A stretch of 64,000 bases of DNA from the NCBI GenBank assembly GCA_963836005.1, contig CAWIHS010000001.1:806001-870000 (forward strand), in the 5' to 3' direction. Shown piece after piece: positions 26,853-35,025 of this stretch. The position numbers and the translations under genes were made by a program. How positions within the stretch are numbered: position 1 is the first letter of the stretch; each line of letters starts with the position of its first letter. The DNA comes from CAWIHS01 sp963836005. GTDB lineage: Bacteria > Pseudomonadota > Gammaproteobacteria > GRL18. The notes beneath the pieces are model-generated. The model saw nothing but the letters and a program-made list of their open reading frames with translations. It was not told where the DNA came from and did not search any database.

Positions 26853-27956
26853 CTAGTCATTAAACAGGTTTTCACCGGTAAAACCATCGCCTTCAAGGAT
26901 TTCTCTAAGTCTTTTTAAGGTTTCAAGCTGTATTTGGCGGACTCGTTCTCTGGTAACACCAATTTCATTGCCTACTTCTTCAAGCGTGGCCGTATCATGT
27001 CCATGTAAACCAAAGCGTCGTTCAACCACTTCTTTTTGTTTATCATTGAGCTGTGACAACCATTTATCCAGATTGTTACGCATATTTTCATCTTGCAGCA
27101 GCATGGAGGGTTCAGGGTGAACGGTATCAGGAATAGCATCCAGTAATGGCTTATCCGCTTCGCTACCCATTGGAACATCAACTGAAGCGACACGTTCATT
27201 CAGCCGCAGCATCTTCTTGACATCTTCAATAGGTCTGTCGAGAAGTCTGGCTATTTCTTCAGGGGAAGGTTCATGATCCAGAGCCTGAGTGAGTTCCCGA
27301 GCGGCTCGAAGATAAATATTTATTTCTTTGACAACATGAATAGGGAGTCGGATAGTCCGGGTCTGGTTCATTAAACCACGTTCAATGGTCTGTCTAATCC
27401 ACCAGGTCGCATAAGTTGAAAATCTGAATCCTCTTTCAGGATCAAATTTCTCAACGGCCCTTATCAGGCCAATATTGCCTTCTTCAATCAGATCAAGCAG
27501 CGGTAAACCACGATTTAAATAGCGTCTTGCAATTTTCACCACCAGCCTGAGATTGCATTCAATCATACGTCTACGGCCTTCTTCATTGCCCTGTAAAGCC
27601 ATGCGTGCATATTTTACTTCTTCTTCTGCAGTCAACAGTGAAGCAAAACCGATTTCATTCAGGTACAGTCTGGTTGCATCCATATCCCCTTTGGAGAATT
27701 TTCTATCTCGCGCCAGGGCGACATCCGCTTTGGACGAACTGGAGTTATTTACAGGGGTACTGGTATTTGACGAATTTTTTAGTTTGCGGTTGTTTATCGA
27801 TTGTTTAGTGTGAATTAAAAGATCTTTATCATCCATCAATATTTCAGTCTCACCGTTAAAATTATCCATCACCAGTATCTCTGGTTCGCAATCGTTCGTC
27901 ATCGTATCACAAGGTAATGTCATAAAAGCATCCAGACTTTGGTTTTTGGATTCCAT
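26853..27956 (-). CDS. rpoS: RNA polymerase sigma factor RpoS
   Basis: Stationary-phase/general-stress sigma-70 family factor, about 367 residues. Region 1.2/2 includes DATRLYLNEIG, EEGNIGLIRAVEKFDPERG and RFSTYATWWIRQTIER (−10 recognition); region 3 includes PEEIARLLDRP; region 4.2 ends with VTRERVRQIQLETLKRLR. There is a long Ser/Thr/Asp-rich N-terminal extension. ATG at 27956 has AAAGG eight bases upstream; an in-frame GTG nine bases earlier is possible. Identity as RpoS rather than RpoD rests on size, lack of the RpoD non-conserved region and the canonical nlpD-rpoS order. Confidence 0.95.
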   Translation of the reverse strand: MESKNQSLDAFMTLPCDTMTNDCEPEILVMDNFNGETEILMDDKDLLIHTKQSINNRKLKNSSNTSTPVNNSSSSKADVALARDRKFSKGDMDATRLYLNEIGFASLLTAEEEVKYARMALQGNEEGRRRMIECNLRLVVKIARRYLNRGLPLLDLIEEGNIGLIRAVEKFDPERGFRFSTYATWWIRQTIERGLMNQTRTIRLPIHVVKEINIYLRAARELTQALDHEPSPEEIARLLDRPIEDVKKMLRLNERVASVDVPMGSEADKPLLDAIPDTVHPEPSMLLQDENMRNNLDKWLSQLNDKQKEVVERRFGLHGHDTATLEEVGNEIGVTRERVRQIQLETLKRLREILEGDGFTGENLFND

Positions 27957-28054
27957 TAAGTGCACCTTTTAAATGAAATGGATTACTGAGGTAAGTAAAA
28001 TAAAAACATCGATTTCCATCCTACTTAAAAAAATCACAAAAGCTCAACTGCTTG

Positions 28055-29041
28055 TCAGGGTAAATAACTCAATGGATTCACAGGCTGGCCGTTTTTACGG
28101 ATTTCAAAATGTAACTTGTTTCGATCCGTACCTGTATTCCCCAGTCTGGCTATTGTCTGCCCTTTTTTAACGATTTGTCCCTCATTTATCAGCAAACTCT
28201 GATTATGAGCATAGGCACTGAGAAACGTTTCGTTATGTTTTATAATCAGTAACAGGCCATAACCTCTCAATCCCTGGCCACTATATACCACTTTACCACT
28301 CTCAGCGGCCTTGATAGGTGTCCCTTCTCTGGCCACTATATCTATGCCTTTTTTACCTTTTGCTGGAGCAAAGCTTTGCAGTAATTTTCCTTTTACCGGC
28401 CAGGACCAGCTGAGTGATTTATTGAAATCAGCGCTCTTTCGGCTACTGGTATTACTCGTTTTTTTCTTATCATTAGATGTTGTTTTACTAACAGTAGTTA
28501 CTTTGTAAGTCTTCTGGCTCTGATGTTTATTATTATGTTGAGGCTTTTTCTTACTATTGCCGGAATGAGATTGCGAACTTTTTGTTGTACTTACTGTTTT
28601 AGAGTGAGTATTTTTTGTCCTGGTTACGGATTTTCTGCCGGGTGCTGTATTTTTTTTCAGCTTACTCTGCCTGGCATGAATATCTGCTGTCCCGGATGTG
28701 TAAGCAGAGCTTTTTCCTACTTTTAAATGTAATTTCTTGCCTGCATGGATGGTATAGGGTGAGCGGATATTATTCCATCTCGCCAGTGACTTATAATCAA
28801 GCCCGTAATTCCATGCAATAGAATAAAGTGTATCTCCTGCTCTGACCTTGTAGTAATCCGGTATTCTGTTATATTTTGTATAGTAATCCCTGGAATCATA
28901 AGGTTTGATAGTGCGTTGTTCAACGGGAGCGTAGGTTGTTGTACAGGCAGATAACATAGGTATCAGACAGGTACATAAAAATATCCGCAGAACTCGCTTA
29001 CCTGTTCGCAAAATCAGACTTGACTGGGTATCTTCAGTCAT
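28055..29041 (-). CDS. nlpD: NlpD-like murein hydrolase activator lipoprotein
   Basis: About 328 residues. A lipobox (LSAC) follows the signal segment RIFLCTCLIPM, so the protein is an outer-membrane lipoprotein. A LysM domain (YYKVRAGDTLYSIAWNYG) binds peptidoglycan, then a long Lys/Ser/Thr-rich linker, then an M23/LytM domain. The first metal His is replaced (KKGIDIVA), while AYAH and LHFEIR remain, as in NlpD/EnvC proteins that activate amidases rather than cut the wall themselves. Start ATG at 29041 is preferred over an upstream TTG at 29089. It lies just upstream of rpoS, whose promoter often lies within nlpD. Confidence 0.92.
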   Translation of the reverse strand: MTEDTQSSLILRTGKRVLRIFLCTCLIPMLSACTTTYAPVEQRTIKPYDSRDYYTKYNRIPDYYKVRAGDTLYSIAWNYGLDYKSLARWNNIRSPYTIHAGKKLHLKVGKSSAYTSGTADIHARQSKLKKNTAPGRKSVTRTKNTHSKTVSTTKSSQSHSGNSKKKPQHNNKHQSQKTYKVTTVSKTTSNDKKKTSNTSSRKSADFNKSLSWSWPVKGKLLQSFAPAKGKKGIDIVAREGTPIKAAESGKVVYSGQGLRGYGLLLIIKHNETFLSAYAHNQSLLINEGQIVKKGQTIARLGNTGTDRNKLHFEIRKNGQPVNPLSYLP

Positions 29042-29172
29042 AGCTCCGCTATTTAAACCAGAAAACTTTCCTGAATCACGCCCTGTCAAAACGGATGCCC
29101 ATCAAATTTATCCGGACATAGAACTTCCTGTTCCCGCTGTTTGACGAATAACATTCGCTTTCCATGATACGC

Positions 29173-29754
29173 TTATAATTTATAAATAATATAAGCAATT
29201 ACCCCTAAAATTACTATAAACCAGCCTAAAAAGTCAATATATTGTTTTAATTTAAGTTCCATTTCTTTCCCTCCCCATTTCATTAATGAGGCCACCAGAA
29301 AAAAACGTGCCCCTCGACCTATAAAGGAAGCAAGAACAAAAGGAATAAAACTCATACCCAGAGTGCCTGCGCCTATAGTAAACACTTTATAGGGAATAGG
29401 CGAGAAACCGGCAATAAATATCGCCCAGAAGCCCCAGTCACTAAACCAGTTCTGAGTTTTTTGATAATAAACAAACCATCTGCCGCCTTCTGCAACAAGC
29501 GGTTGAATAAGGTCAAAAAACCAGAAACCAATGATATAACCTAAAATTCCGCCAAGCACTGAAGCCAGCGTAGTTATCAGAGCATAAAATAACGCCTTAT
29601 CAGTTCTTGCGAGCGACATAGGCGCCAGCATAATGTCAGGCGGCACAGGAAAGAAAGATGACTCTGCAAAACTTAACCCGACCAGATAGCGTTCGGCATG
29701 AGGATGTTTTGACCAAATCATGACACGTTCATATAACTTTGAAAAAATTCTCAT
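29173..29754 (-). CDS. YqaA family DedA-like membrane protein
   Basis: A 193-residue inner-membrane protein of the SNARE-associated/VTT family. It shows SFAESSFFPVPPDIMLAPM and, later, FSPIPYKVFTIGAG, the paired motifs typical of YqaA. About four hydrophobic segments. Proteins of this family are linked to lipid handling and membrane homeostasis, but YqaA itself has no firm biochemical assignment. It sits between pcm and nlpD on the same strand, a common position in proteobacteria, with short gaps on both sides. Confidence 0.88.
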   Translation of the reverse strand: MRIFSKLYERVMIWSKHPHAERYLVGLSFAESSFFPVPPDIMLAPMSLARTDKALFYALITTLASVLGGILGYIIGFWFFDLIQPLVAEGGRWFVYYQKTQNWFSDWGFWAIFIAGFSPIPYKVFTIGAGTLGMSFIPFVLASFIGRGARFFLVASLMKWGGKEMELKLKQYIDFLGWFIVILGVIAYIIYKL

Positions 29755-29788
29755 ACTCTATAAATTTTCCTTAAAATAAAGAAAAAAG

Positions 29789-30448
29789 TCACATTCTACC
29801 CTCGAGAAGCGGCACAAAACTTACTTTTTCCAGCGCTTTTTTGGTAATTTCATTGCCAGTACGTTGTAATAACAATAATTCCTGATTTCCACTTGTACCT
29901 ACAGGTATAATCAGTCTGCCGCCGTCAATCAATTGTTCCAGCAGGGAAACAGGAAGTTTTTCTGGTGCGGCCGTTACGATAATAGCATCAAAAGGGGCCT
30001 TGACATCCCAGCCCCAGCTTCCGTCACTATAATGAGTCAGGACATTATTAAGCTTTAAAGATCTGAACTTGTTTTTAGCAGAATCGAGCAGCGGTTTAAT
30101 ACGCTCAACGGTATAAACGCTTTTTACCAGTCTTGATAAAACCGCCGTCTGATACCCTGAACCTGTACCGATTTCCAGTACCCGATTAACATTATCTGCC
30201 TGCAGCAGTAATTCCGTCATTCTGGCGACCATATAAGGCTGTGAAATCGTTTGGCCATGGCCAATGGGCAGGGATATATTTTCATAGGCTCTACTGGACA
30301 GAGCCTCATCAACAAACAGATGTCTTGGCAAAGAAGCCATAACATTGAGGACCCGTTCATCGTTAATATCATGTTCACGCAGCAGCCGGATCATTCGATC
30401 CCTTGTTCTCTGAGATGTCATTCCTGCGCCAGTGATTGACATACTCAT
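29789..30448 (-). CDS. pcm: Protein-L-isoaspartate O-methyltransferase
   Basis: Repairs isoaspartyl residues in aged proteins using S-adenosylmethionine. Length 219. Motifs: PRHLFVDEALSSRAYEN, LPIGHGQTISQPYMVARM and the SAM-binding VLEIGTGSGYQTAVLS near residue 85, then GWDVKAPFDAIIVTAAPEKLP. Its start overlaps the end of surE by four bases, a translational-coupling arrangement seen in many gammaproteobacteria. Confidence 0.96.
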   Translation of the reverse strand: MSMSITGAGMTSQRTRDRMIRLLREHDINDERVLNVMASLPRHLFVDEALSSRAYENISLPIGHGQTISQPYMVARMTELLLQADNVNRVLEIGTGSGYQTAVLSRLVKSVYTVERIKPLLDSAKNKFRSLKLNNVLTHYSDGSWGWDVKAPFDAIIVTAAPEKLPVSLLEQLIDGGRLIIPVGTSGNQELLLLQRTGNEITKKALEKVSFVPLLEGRM

Positions 30449-31206
30449 AAAATCATACCTTTATTCAGCCAGTCCTCAACTTCGGGCAGTAAATCATGAT
30501 GAGTTTGATCTATTTTTATAGGCGTAATGGACACCCGGTTATGATTGACTGCGTAGAAATCTGTGCCCGGACCAGCATCTGCTTCTTCACCAACGGGGCC
30601 AAGCCAATAGACCGTCCGCCGCATACGAGGATCGGTCATTTTAATCGCCGGCTCTGCTTTGTGCCGTTTTCCAAGACGGGTAACCTGACAGGACTGGATG
30701 TCTTTATAAGCAACATCAGGGATATTAATATTTAATATCGTATCCGACGGCAGGGATGCTTTTGTCAGCTGCAGGACAATGTTCACTATAATACGAGCGG
30801 CAGTGGCAAAGTGTTCCCCGGTAAAACTGGCCAAAGACACCGCAATAGCCGGCAAACCGAGAAAACGACCTTCCATTGCTGCGGCTATTGTGCCCGAATA
30901 GAGAATATCGTCACCCAGATTAGGCCCCCTGTTGATACCCGAAACAACTATATCGGGGGGATCTTCTTTGAGCAATGCGGTGACAGCTATATGTACGCAA
31001 TCAGTGGGTGTACCGTTTATAGAAATAAACCCGTTTTCTCTGGTTTCCGGCAATAAAGGTCTGTCAAGGGTCAATGAATTACTTGCACCACTTCTGTCAC
31101 GATCAGGTGCAACAACCGTGATGCGGGCGATTTTAGCTAAATGTTCAGCCAGACTCGTTAACCCTTCTGCCAGATAGCCATCATCATTGCTAATAAGAAT
31201 ATGCAT
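30445..31206 (-). CDS. surE: 5'/3'-nucleotidase SurE
   Basis: A stationary-phase survival nucleotidase of 253 residues. The metal site ISNDDGYLAEGL is at the extreme N-terminus, followed by the APDRDRSGASNSLT loop and SGINRGPNLGDDILYSGT, all characteristic. It dephosphorylates nucleoside 5'- and 3'-monophosphates in the cytoplasm. It heads the surE-pcm-yqaA-nlpD-rpoS run. Confidence 0.96.
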   Translation of the reverse strand: MHILISNDDGYLAEGLTSLAEHLAKIARITVVAPDRDRSGASNSLTLDRPLLPETRENGFISINGTPTDCVHIAVTALLKEDPPDIVVSGINRGPNLGDDILYSGTIAAAMEGRFLGLPAIAVSLASFTGEHFATAARIIVNIVLQLTKASLPSDTILNINIPDVAYKDIQSCQVTRLGKRHKAEPAIKMTDPRMRRTVYWLGPVGEEADAGPGTDFYAVNHNRVSITPIKIDQTHHDLLPEVEDWLNKGMIL

Positions 31207-31523
31207 TGTTTAATAGTTGTATTTTTATTCTGTTCTGATGAGAGTCCATCCAGTTACAATGGCCATTAATGCGGCACAGTGACTGATTTACTAACTCGGG
31301 CAGATTATCTTCATTATTATTACGGTTAATCATTTTATCCTTTAGGAACAGGATGAGTTTTGTATCAACACATGAGATAATACTTAAAAAAAAATACCTT
31401 TCATATAGTTATCTCTGTTTTTTTCTCAAAATTTCCATTTTATTATTCGGCTGAAGGAGATATCTATTGAACGTGTCTAGATTAATGGTGTTGAAATCCT
31501 AGCAGTAGACAGAAACTGACCAG
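31207..31523. other. Divergent intergenic region
   Basis: About 317 AT-rich bases between surE and the Smr gene, presumably with both promoters. It contains AGAGTCCATCCAGTTAC near 31240, faintly like the end of the post-stop repeat family, but too short to call. No RNA gene seen. Confidence 0.35.
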
Positions 31524-32075
31524 ATGAGTAAGAAAGATAACAATAAAATTACAGATGCAGAACGCAAGCTGTTTCAGGCCCATATGAAGGATGTCAAACC
31601 TTTGCAAACAGATAAAATAGAAGTATTCAGAGATCTGAAAAATACCCGTCCGTTTTATGATAAATCCAGCGATGAACAACAGGATCTGCCTGATCCATTG
31701 TCAGATGAGTGGGAATCCAGCCTGGTCAAAGGCGAGGAGTTTATATTTTATTCACAACCCGGACTGCAATACAAAACTCAAAAACAACTGCGTCAGGGTA
31801 AAATTCCTGTGGATGATCATCTTGATCTGCATGGTTTGAGGATAGAAGAATCCAGAGAGGATTTGCTGCAGTTTATCAGTTTTGCGCAAAAAAATCATAG
31901 TCGCTGTATCCTGCTCGTTCACGGCAAAGGCTACCGGGCTGAAAATGGCATACCGATATTAAAAAACAAAGTAAACAACTGGCTCAGACAACACCCCGAT
32001 GTCATCGCCTTTTCATCTGCTCAGCCCAGAGATGGCGGTACAGGAGCAGTCTATATACTCATCAAGACACTCTAA
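31524..32075 (+). CDS. Smr domain protein (endonuclease-like, SmrA type)
   Basis: A 183-residue protein. The N-terminal half is charged and poorly conserved. The C-terminal Smr domain (about 97-183) shows LDLHGLRIEESRE, ILLVHGKGYRAENG and a conserved end (GGTGAVYILIK). Stand-alone Smr proteins of this size act as DNA or RNA nicking endonucleases in some bacteria; the substrate here is unknown. The start ATG at 31524 follows a weak ribosome site. Transcribed alone. Confidence 0.9.
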   Translation: MSKKDNNKITDAERKLFQAHMKDVKPLQTDKIEVFRDLKNTRPFYDKSSDEQQDLPDPLSDEWESSLVKGEEFIFYSQPGLQYKTQKQLRQGKIPVDDHLDLHGLRIEESREDLLQFISFAQKNHSRCILLVHGKGYRAENGIPILKNKVNNWLRQHPDVIAFSSAQPRDGGTGAVYILIKTL

Positions 32076-32110
32076 ATTCTATAGTTTTAAACAATTACCA
32101 GCATCCCTGC

Positions 32111-32160
32111 ACAGGTTGGTTCTTAAGCAAAAAGGTGCATAAAGAATCAGGGATTTGTTC
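32111..32160 (+). repeat. Degenerate copy of the CATAGGTAGGTACTTAAG element
   Basis: AGGTTGGTTCTTAAGCAAAA and the following GGTGCATAAAGAATC...GGGATTTGTTC line up with the first 50 bases of the elements at 21561 and 48382, with scattered substitutions and no second end. Similarity is limited, so this is tentative. Confidence 0.45.
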
Positions 32161-32221
32161 AAATTCACAGTTTACATCGATGATTTTTTGTAGAATAACT
32201 CAATAACAGGAGAGTTATAAC

Positions 32222-32659
32222 ATGATGAATGGACACATTGAAAAGTTAATCGCAACCAACTATACCCTTTTTGCCCTGGAAACGAATTCTCCGGAAAAAA
32301 TCATCAATTCCTTCAGATATTTTGGCAGAACCGGACGTGCCACGTATGTTTGGGAAGACCAGCAGGGACTATCCAGGCTGGAAGCCGCACATATTACTTT
32401 GCCAAATACTGAAACTCCACTGCAGGTATTAACTTATATTGAAAACAGTCACCACTTCGGAATTTACCTGATAAAAGGATTTAACAAATTCATACAAAAT
32501 CAGGAACTGCTATTAAAACTTAAGCAGTTATCCGAGAAAATGCCAGAACCAGGCATGGATAAAATTCAAAAATCAGTTATTTTTCTGGATAAAAAATTTA
32601 AACTGCCTGAAAAACTGTTAAATCAATTTTTATTGATGCAAGAGCCCTCAGCGGCATGA
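32222..32659 (+). CDS. Small hypothetical protein resembling the N-domain of Ycf46-like ATPases
   Basis: A 145-residue soluble protein. Its beginning (IEKLIATNYTLFALETNS, then ATYVWEDQQGL) resembles the N-terminal region of Ycf46-like AAA proteins, but there is no Walker A or AAA module, so it would be a stand-alone or truncated version. I am not sure of this relation. A good ribosome site (AGGAGAG) precedes ATG 32222. The last six codons and stop lie inside the first unit of the adjacent 22-24-base tandem array, so the present C-terminus (QEPSAA) may have been set by array expansion. Confidence 0.55.
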   Translation: MMNGHIEKLIATNYTLFALETNSPEKIINSFRYFGRTGRATYVWEDQQGLSRLEAAHITLPNTETPLQVLTYIENSHHFGIYLIKGFNKFIQNQELLLKLKQLSEKMPEPGMDKIQKSVIFLDKKFKLPEKLLNQFLLMQEPSAA

Positions 32660-33091
32660 ATAAAAGAGCCTTCAGCGGCTTGAATAAAGAGCCTTCAGCG
32701 GCTTGAATAAAGAGCCTTCAGCGGCTTGAATAAAGAGCCCTCAGCGGCATGAATAAAAGAGCCTTCAGCGGCTTGAATAAAGAGCCTTCAGCGGCTTGAA
32801 CAAGAGCCTTCAGCGGCTTGAATAAAGAGCCTTCAGCGGCTTGAACAAGAGCCCTCAGCGGCTTGAACAAGAGCCCTCAGCGGCTTGAACAAGAGCCCTC
32901 AGCGGCTTGAACAAGAGCCCTCAGCGGCTTGAACAAGAGCCCTCAGCGGCTTGAACAAGAGCCCTCAGCGGCATGAACAAGAGCCCTCAGCGGCATGAAC
33001 AATAGCCCTCAGCGGCTTGAACAAGAGCCTTCAGCGGCATGAATAAAAGAGCCCTCAGCGGCATGAACAAGAGCCTTCAGCGGCTAGAATG
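32642..33091 (+). repeat. Minisatellite: about 20 tandem units of 22-24 bases
   Basis: Units read GAGCCYTCAGCGGCWTGAAYAA with one or two extra A. I count about 20 head-to-tail copies: the first nine mostly 23-24 bases ending AATAAA(A), then a homogeneous run of 22-base units ending AACAA, then mixed units and a decayed final one. Unit length is not a multiple of three, so no frame stays open; each unit can fold a short AGCC-TTCAGC-GGCT hairpin. The array starts in the end of the upstream gene and fills the space to the convergent rluB gene. Expect copy-number variation between strains. Confidence 0.95.
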
Positions 33092-33163
33092 CTTTCAGCT
33101 GTCCGCTAAAAACCCTTTAATTTGAATCATTCAAATTTTCCAGATAACGAACTGAATAACGGC

Positions 33164-34135
33164 TTAAGTTTTTTTGCCTGAATATTTTGATTTGTTATTT
33201 TTCGTTTTACGCCTGTTATCGGGCATTACCAGACGTTTTTGTCCCCGGCCTTTTCTATCTCTGGAATGTGATGCGGTATTGCGTACATCAGCCTGGGGTC
33301 TGGCAAGCTTCAAATCCACACTCGCATAGAGCTTTTTTAACGAAGCTTCATCAAGCTCTTCCCAGCGGCCTGGCCTTTGGCGACGCGGCAGTTCGATATC
33401 TCCATAACGGACCCGTGAAAGCCGACTAACTGTGATCCCAAGCGCTTCCCATAAACGGCGTACTTCTCTATTTCGTCCTTCTTTCAGGACCACATGATAC
33501 CAGTGATTGGCTCCCTGACCACCGACATACCAGAGCTTATCAAAACTGGCCATGCCGTCATCCAGCTGAACGCCGATTTTTAACTGTTCAACATCTCCAT
33601 CAGTAACCTCACCAAGTACCCTGACAGCATATTCTCGTTCTATTTCACTGGAAGGGTGCATTAATAGATTAGCCAACTCACCATCATTAGTGATCAATAA
33701 TAGCCCCGAGGTATTGATATCCAGTCGACCTACCGATATCCAGCGTCCAATTTTTAAACTGGGTAAATCATCAAAAATGGTGTTGGGATGCTCAGGATCA
33801 TGCCGGCTGCAAATTTCCCCGGGCGGTTTATTATATAACAGCACCCTTGGTCTGGGCTTTTCCCAGGCAATAAATAGTTCCTTATCATCCAGAAAAATTC
33901 GATTTTCGGGGCTGACTCTATCGCCCAGCTGAGCAATATTGGTATCTATTTTAAAACGTCCCTGAACGATCATTCTCTCAGCTTCTCTACGTGACGCATG
34001 CCCCGAGCGTGCAACCACTTTCTGTAGTTTCTCAGTGCCAGATTTCACCAAAGGTGCAGTTTTTTCCCTTGATCCTGCATTCGTTTTTGTTGACGGCTTT
34101 GGTTCTGATGATTTTTTTCTGTAATAATTTGTCAT
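33164..34135 (-). CDS. rluB: Ribosomal large subunit pseudouridine synthase B
   Basis: Makes a pseudouridine in 23S rRNA (U2605 in E. coli). The S4 RNA-binding domain (KLQKVVARSGHASRREAER) spans about 36-95, followed by the RsuA/RluB-type catalytic core with Asp in GRLDINTSGLLL and the later GRNREVRRLWEALG motif. Length 323, with Lys/Ser/Arg-rich tails at both ends (SRDRKGRGQKR near the C-terminus), as is common for RluB. The order scpA-scpB-rluB on one strand is conserved widely. Confidence 0.94.
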   Translation of the reverse strand: MTNYYRKKSSEPKPSTKTNAGSREKTAPLVKSGTEKLQKVVARSGHASRREAERMIVQGRFKIDTNIAQLGDRVSPENRIFLDDKELFIAWEKPRPRVLLYNKPPGEICSRHDPEHPNTIFDDLPSLKIGRWISVGRLDINTSGLLLITNDGELANLLMHPSSEIEREYAVRVLGEVTDGDVEQLKIGVQLDDGMASFDKLWYVGGQGANHWYHVVLKEGRNREVRRLWEALGITVSRLSRVRYGDIELPRRQRPGRWEELDEASLKKLYASVDLKLARPQADVRNTASHSRDRKGRGQKRLVMPDNRRKTKNNKSKYSGKKT

Positions 34136-34186
34136 AACTTTTCAGGACTGAAAACATCTCCGATCAAGCATTTGATGAGGAAATAT

Positions 34187-35011
34187 TTAATGATTTTCTT
34201 CTGCAGGATCTGTTGATTTATCAACATTCAAAGATATTGTTTCTGAATGAGAATCAGCAATGCTAATTTCGGTTTGTTGCTCTTGTGCAGGCAATTCAGC
34301 ATCTGTTTGGTCACTGATATTCTGTTTATTTTCGTTTTCGTTTTCTATGATATCATATTTGCCAAAATCAAGTTCTTTGTTGATCATGTCAAAATCACGT
34401 ATTTCAGTTAAAGAAGGTAATTCATCCAGACGTTTCAATCCAAAATAATCAAGAAACACTCGGGTTGTTGCATAAATACCCGGTTTCCCCGGTACATCTC
34501 TGTGTCCCACAACTCGGACCCATTCCCTTTCAACCAGAGTGCGCATAATATTGCTGCTGACACTCACCCCCCTGATCTCTTCAATTTCACCGCGTGTGAC
34601 AGGTTGACGATATGCTATCAGAGCCAGAGTTTCAAGCAATGCGCGAGAATATTTCTGCGGTTTTTCCTCCCACAGCCTGGACACCCACGGAGCCGCTTTC
34701 TGGACGACCTGAAAACGAAACCCGCTGTTCACCTCAACCAGTTCGACCCCGCGTGACTGATATTCATTGGTGAGAGATTCAAGGGCTGAATGTACCTTTG
34801 CACGAATATCGGCAATACTGTCAGCAAACAATGCTAATATCCTGTCAAGGGAAACAGGTTTGCTGGAAGCAAAAATTGTTGCTTCAATGATAGTTTTGAT
34901 GTCTTCAGCAGAAAGCTCTCCCTGAACAACCGGAAGTTCGGCTATATCGATTGGCTGCTGTGCAGCATCATGTTCAGTTCCCATACCATCAATCATCTCA
35001 TTTTCATTCAT
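34187..35011 (-). CDS. scpB: Segregation and condensation protein B
   Basis: The kleisin-associated winged-helix subunit of the SMC-ScpAB condensin-like complex. Core signatures: IIEATIFASSKPVSLDRIL, YSRALLETLALIAYRQPVTR and IRGVSVSSNIMRTLVEREW, then GRPxxY-like PGKPGIYATT and FLDYFGLKRLDELP. At 274 residues it is longer than usual, because of an acidic, Gln/Glu-rich C-terminal tail (about 220-274). It lies 14 bases downstream of scpA and is surely co-transcribed. Confidence 0.94.
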   Translation of the reverse strand: MNENEMIDGMGTEHDAAQQPIDIAELPVVQGELSAEDIKTIIEATIFASSKPVSLDRILALFADSIADIRAKVHSALESLTNEYQSRGVELVEVNSGFRFQVVQKAAPWVSRLWEEKPQKYSRALLETLALIAYRQPVTRGEIEEIRGVSVSSNIMRTLVEREWVRVVGHRDVPGKPGIYATTRVFLDYFGLKRLDELPSLTEIRDFDMINKELDFGKYDIIENENENKQNISDQTDAELPAQEQQTEISIADSHSETISLNVDKSTDPAEENH

Positions 35012-35025
35012 TTTTTATGTTCCAG

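Noticed and set aside
32642..33091. Tandem array considered as a CRISPR array
   Set aside because: Units of 22-24 bases run head to tail without unique spacers, and no cas gene is present.
32642..33091. Tandem array considered as a protein repeat region
   Set aside because: Unit lengths are not multiples of three and each unit brings a stop codon in one or more frames.
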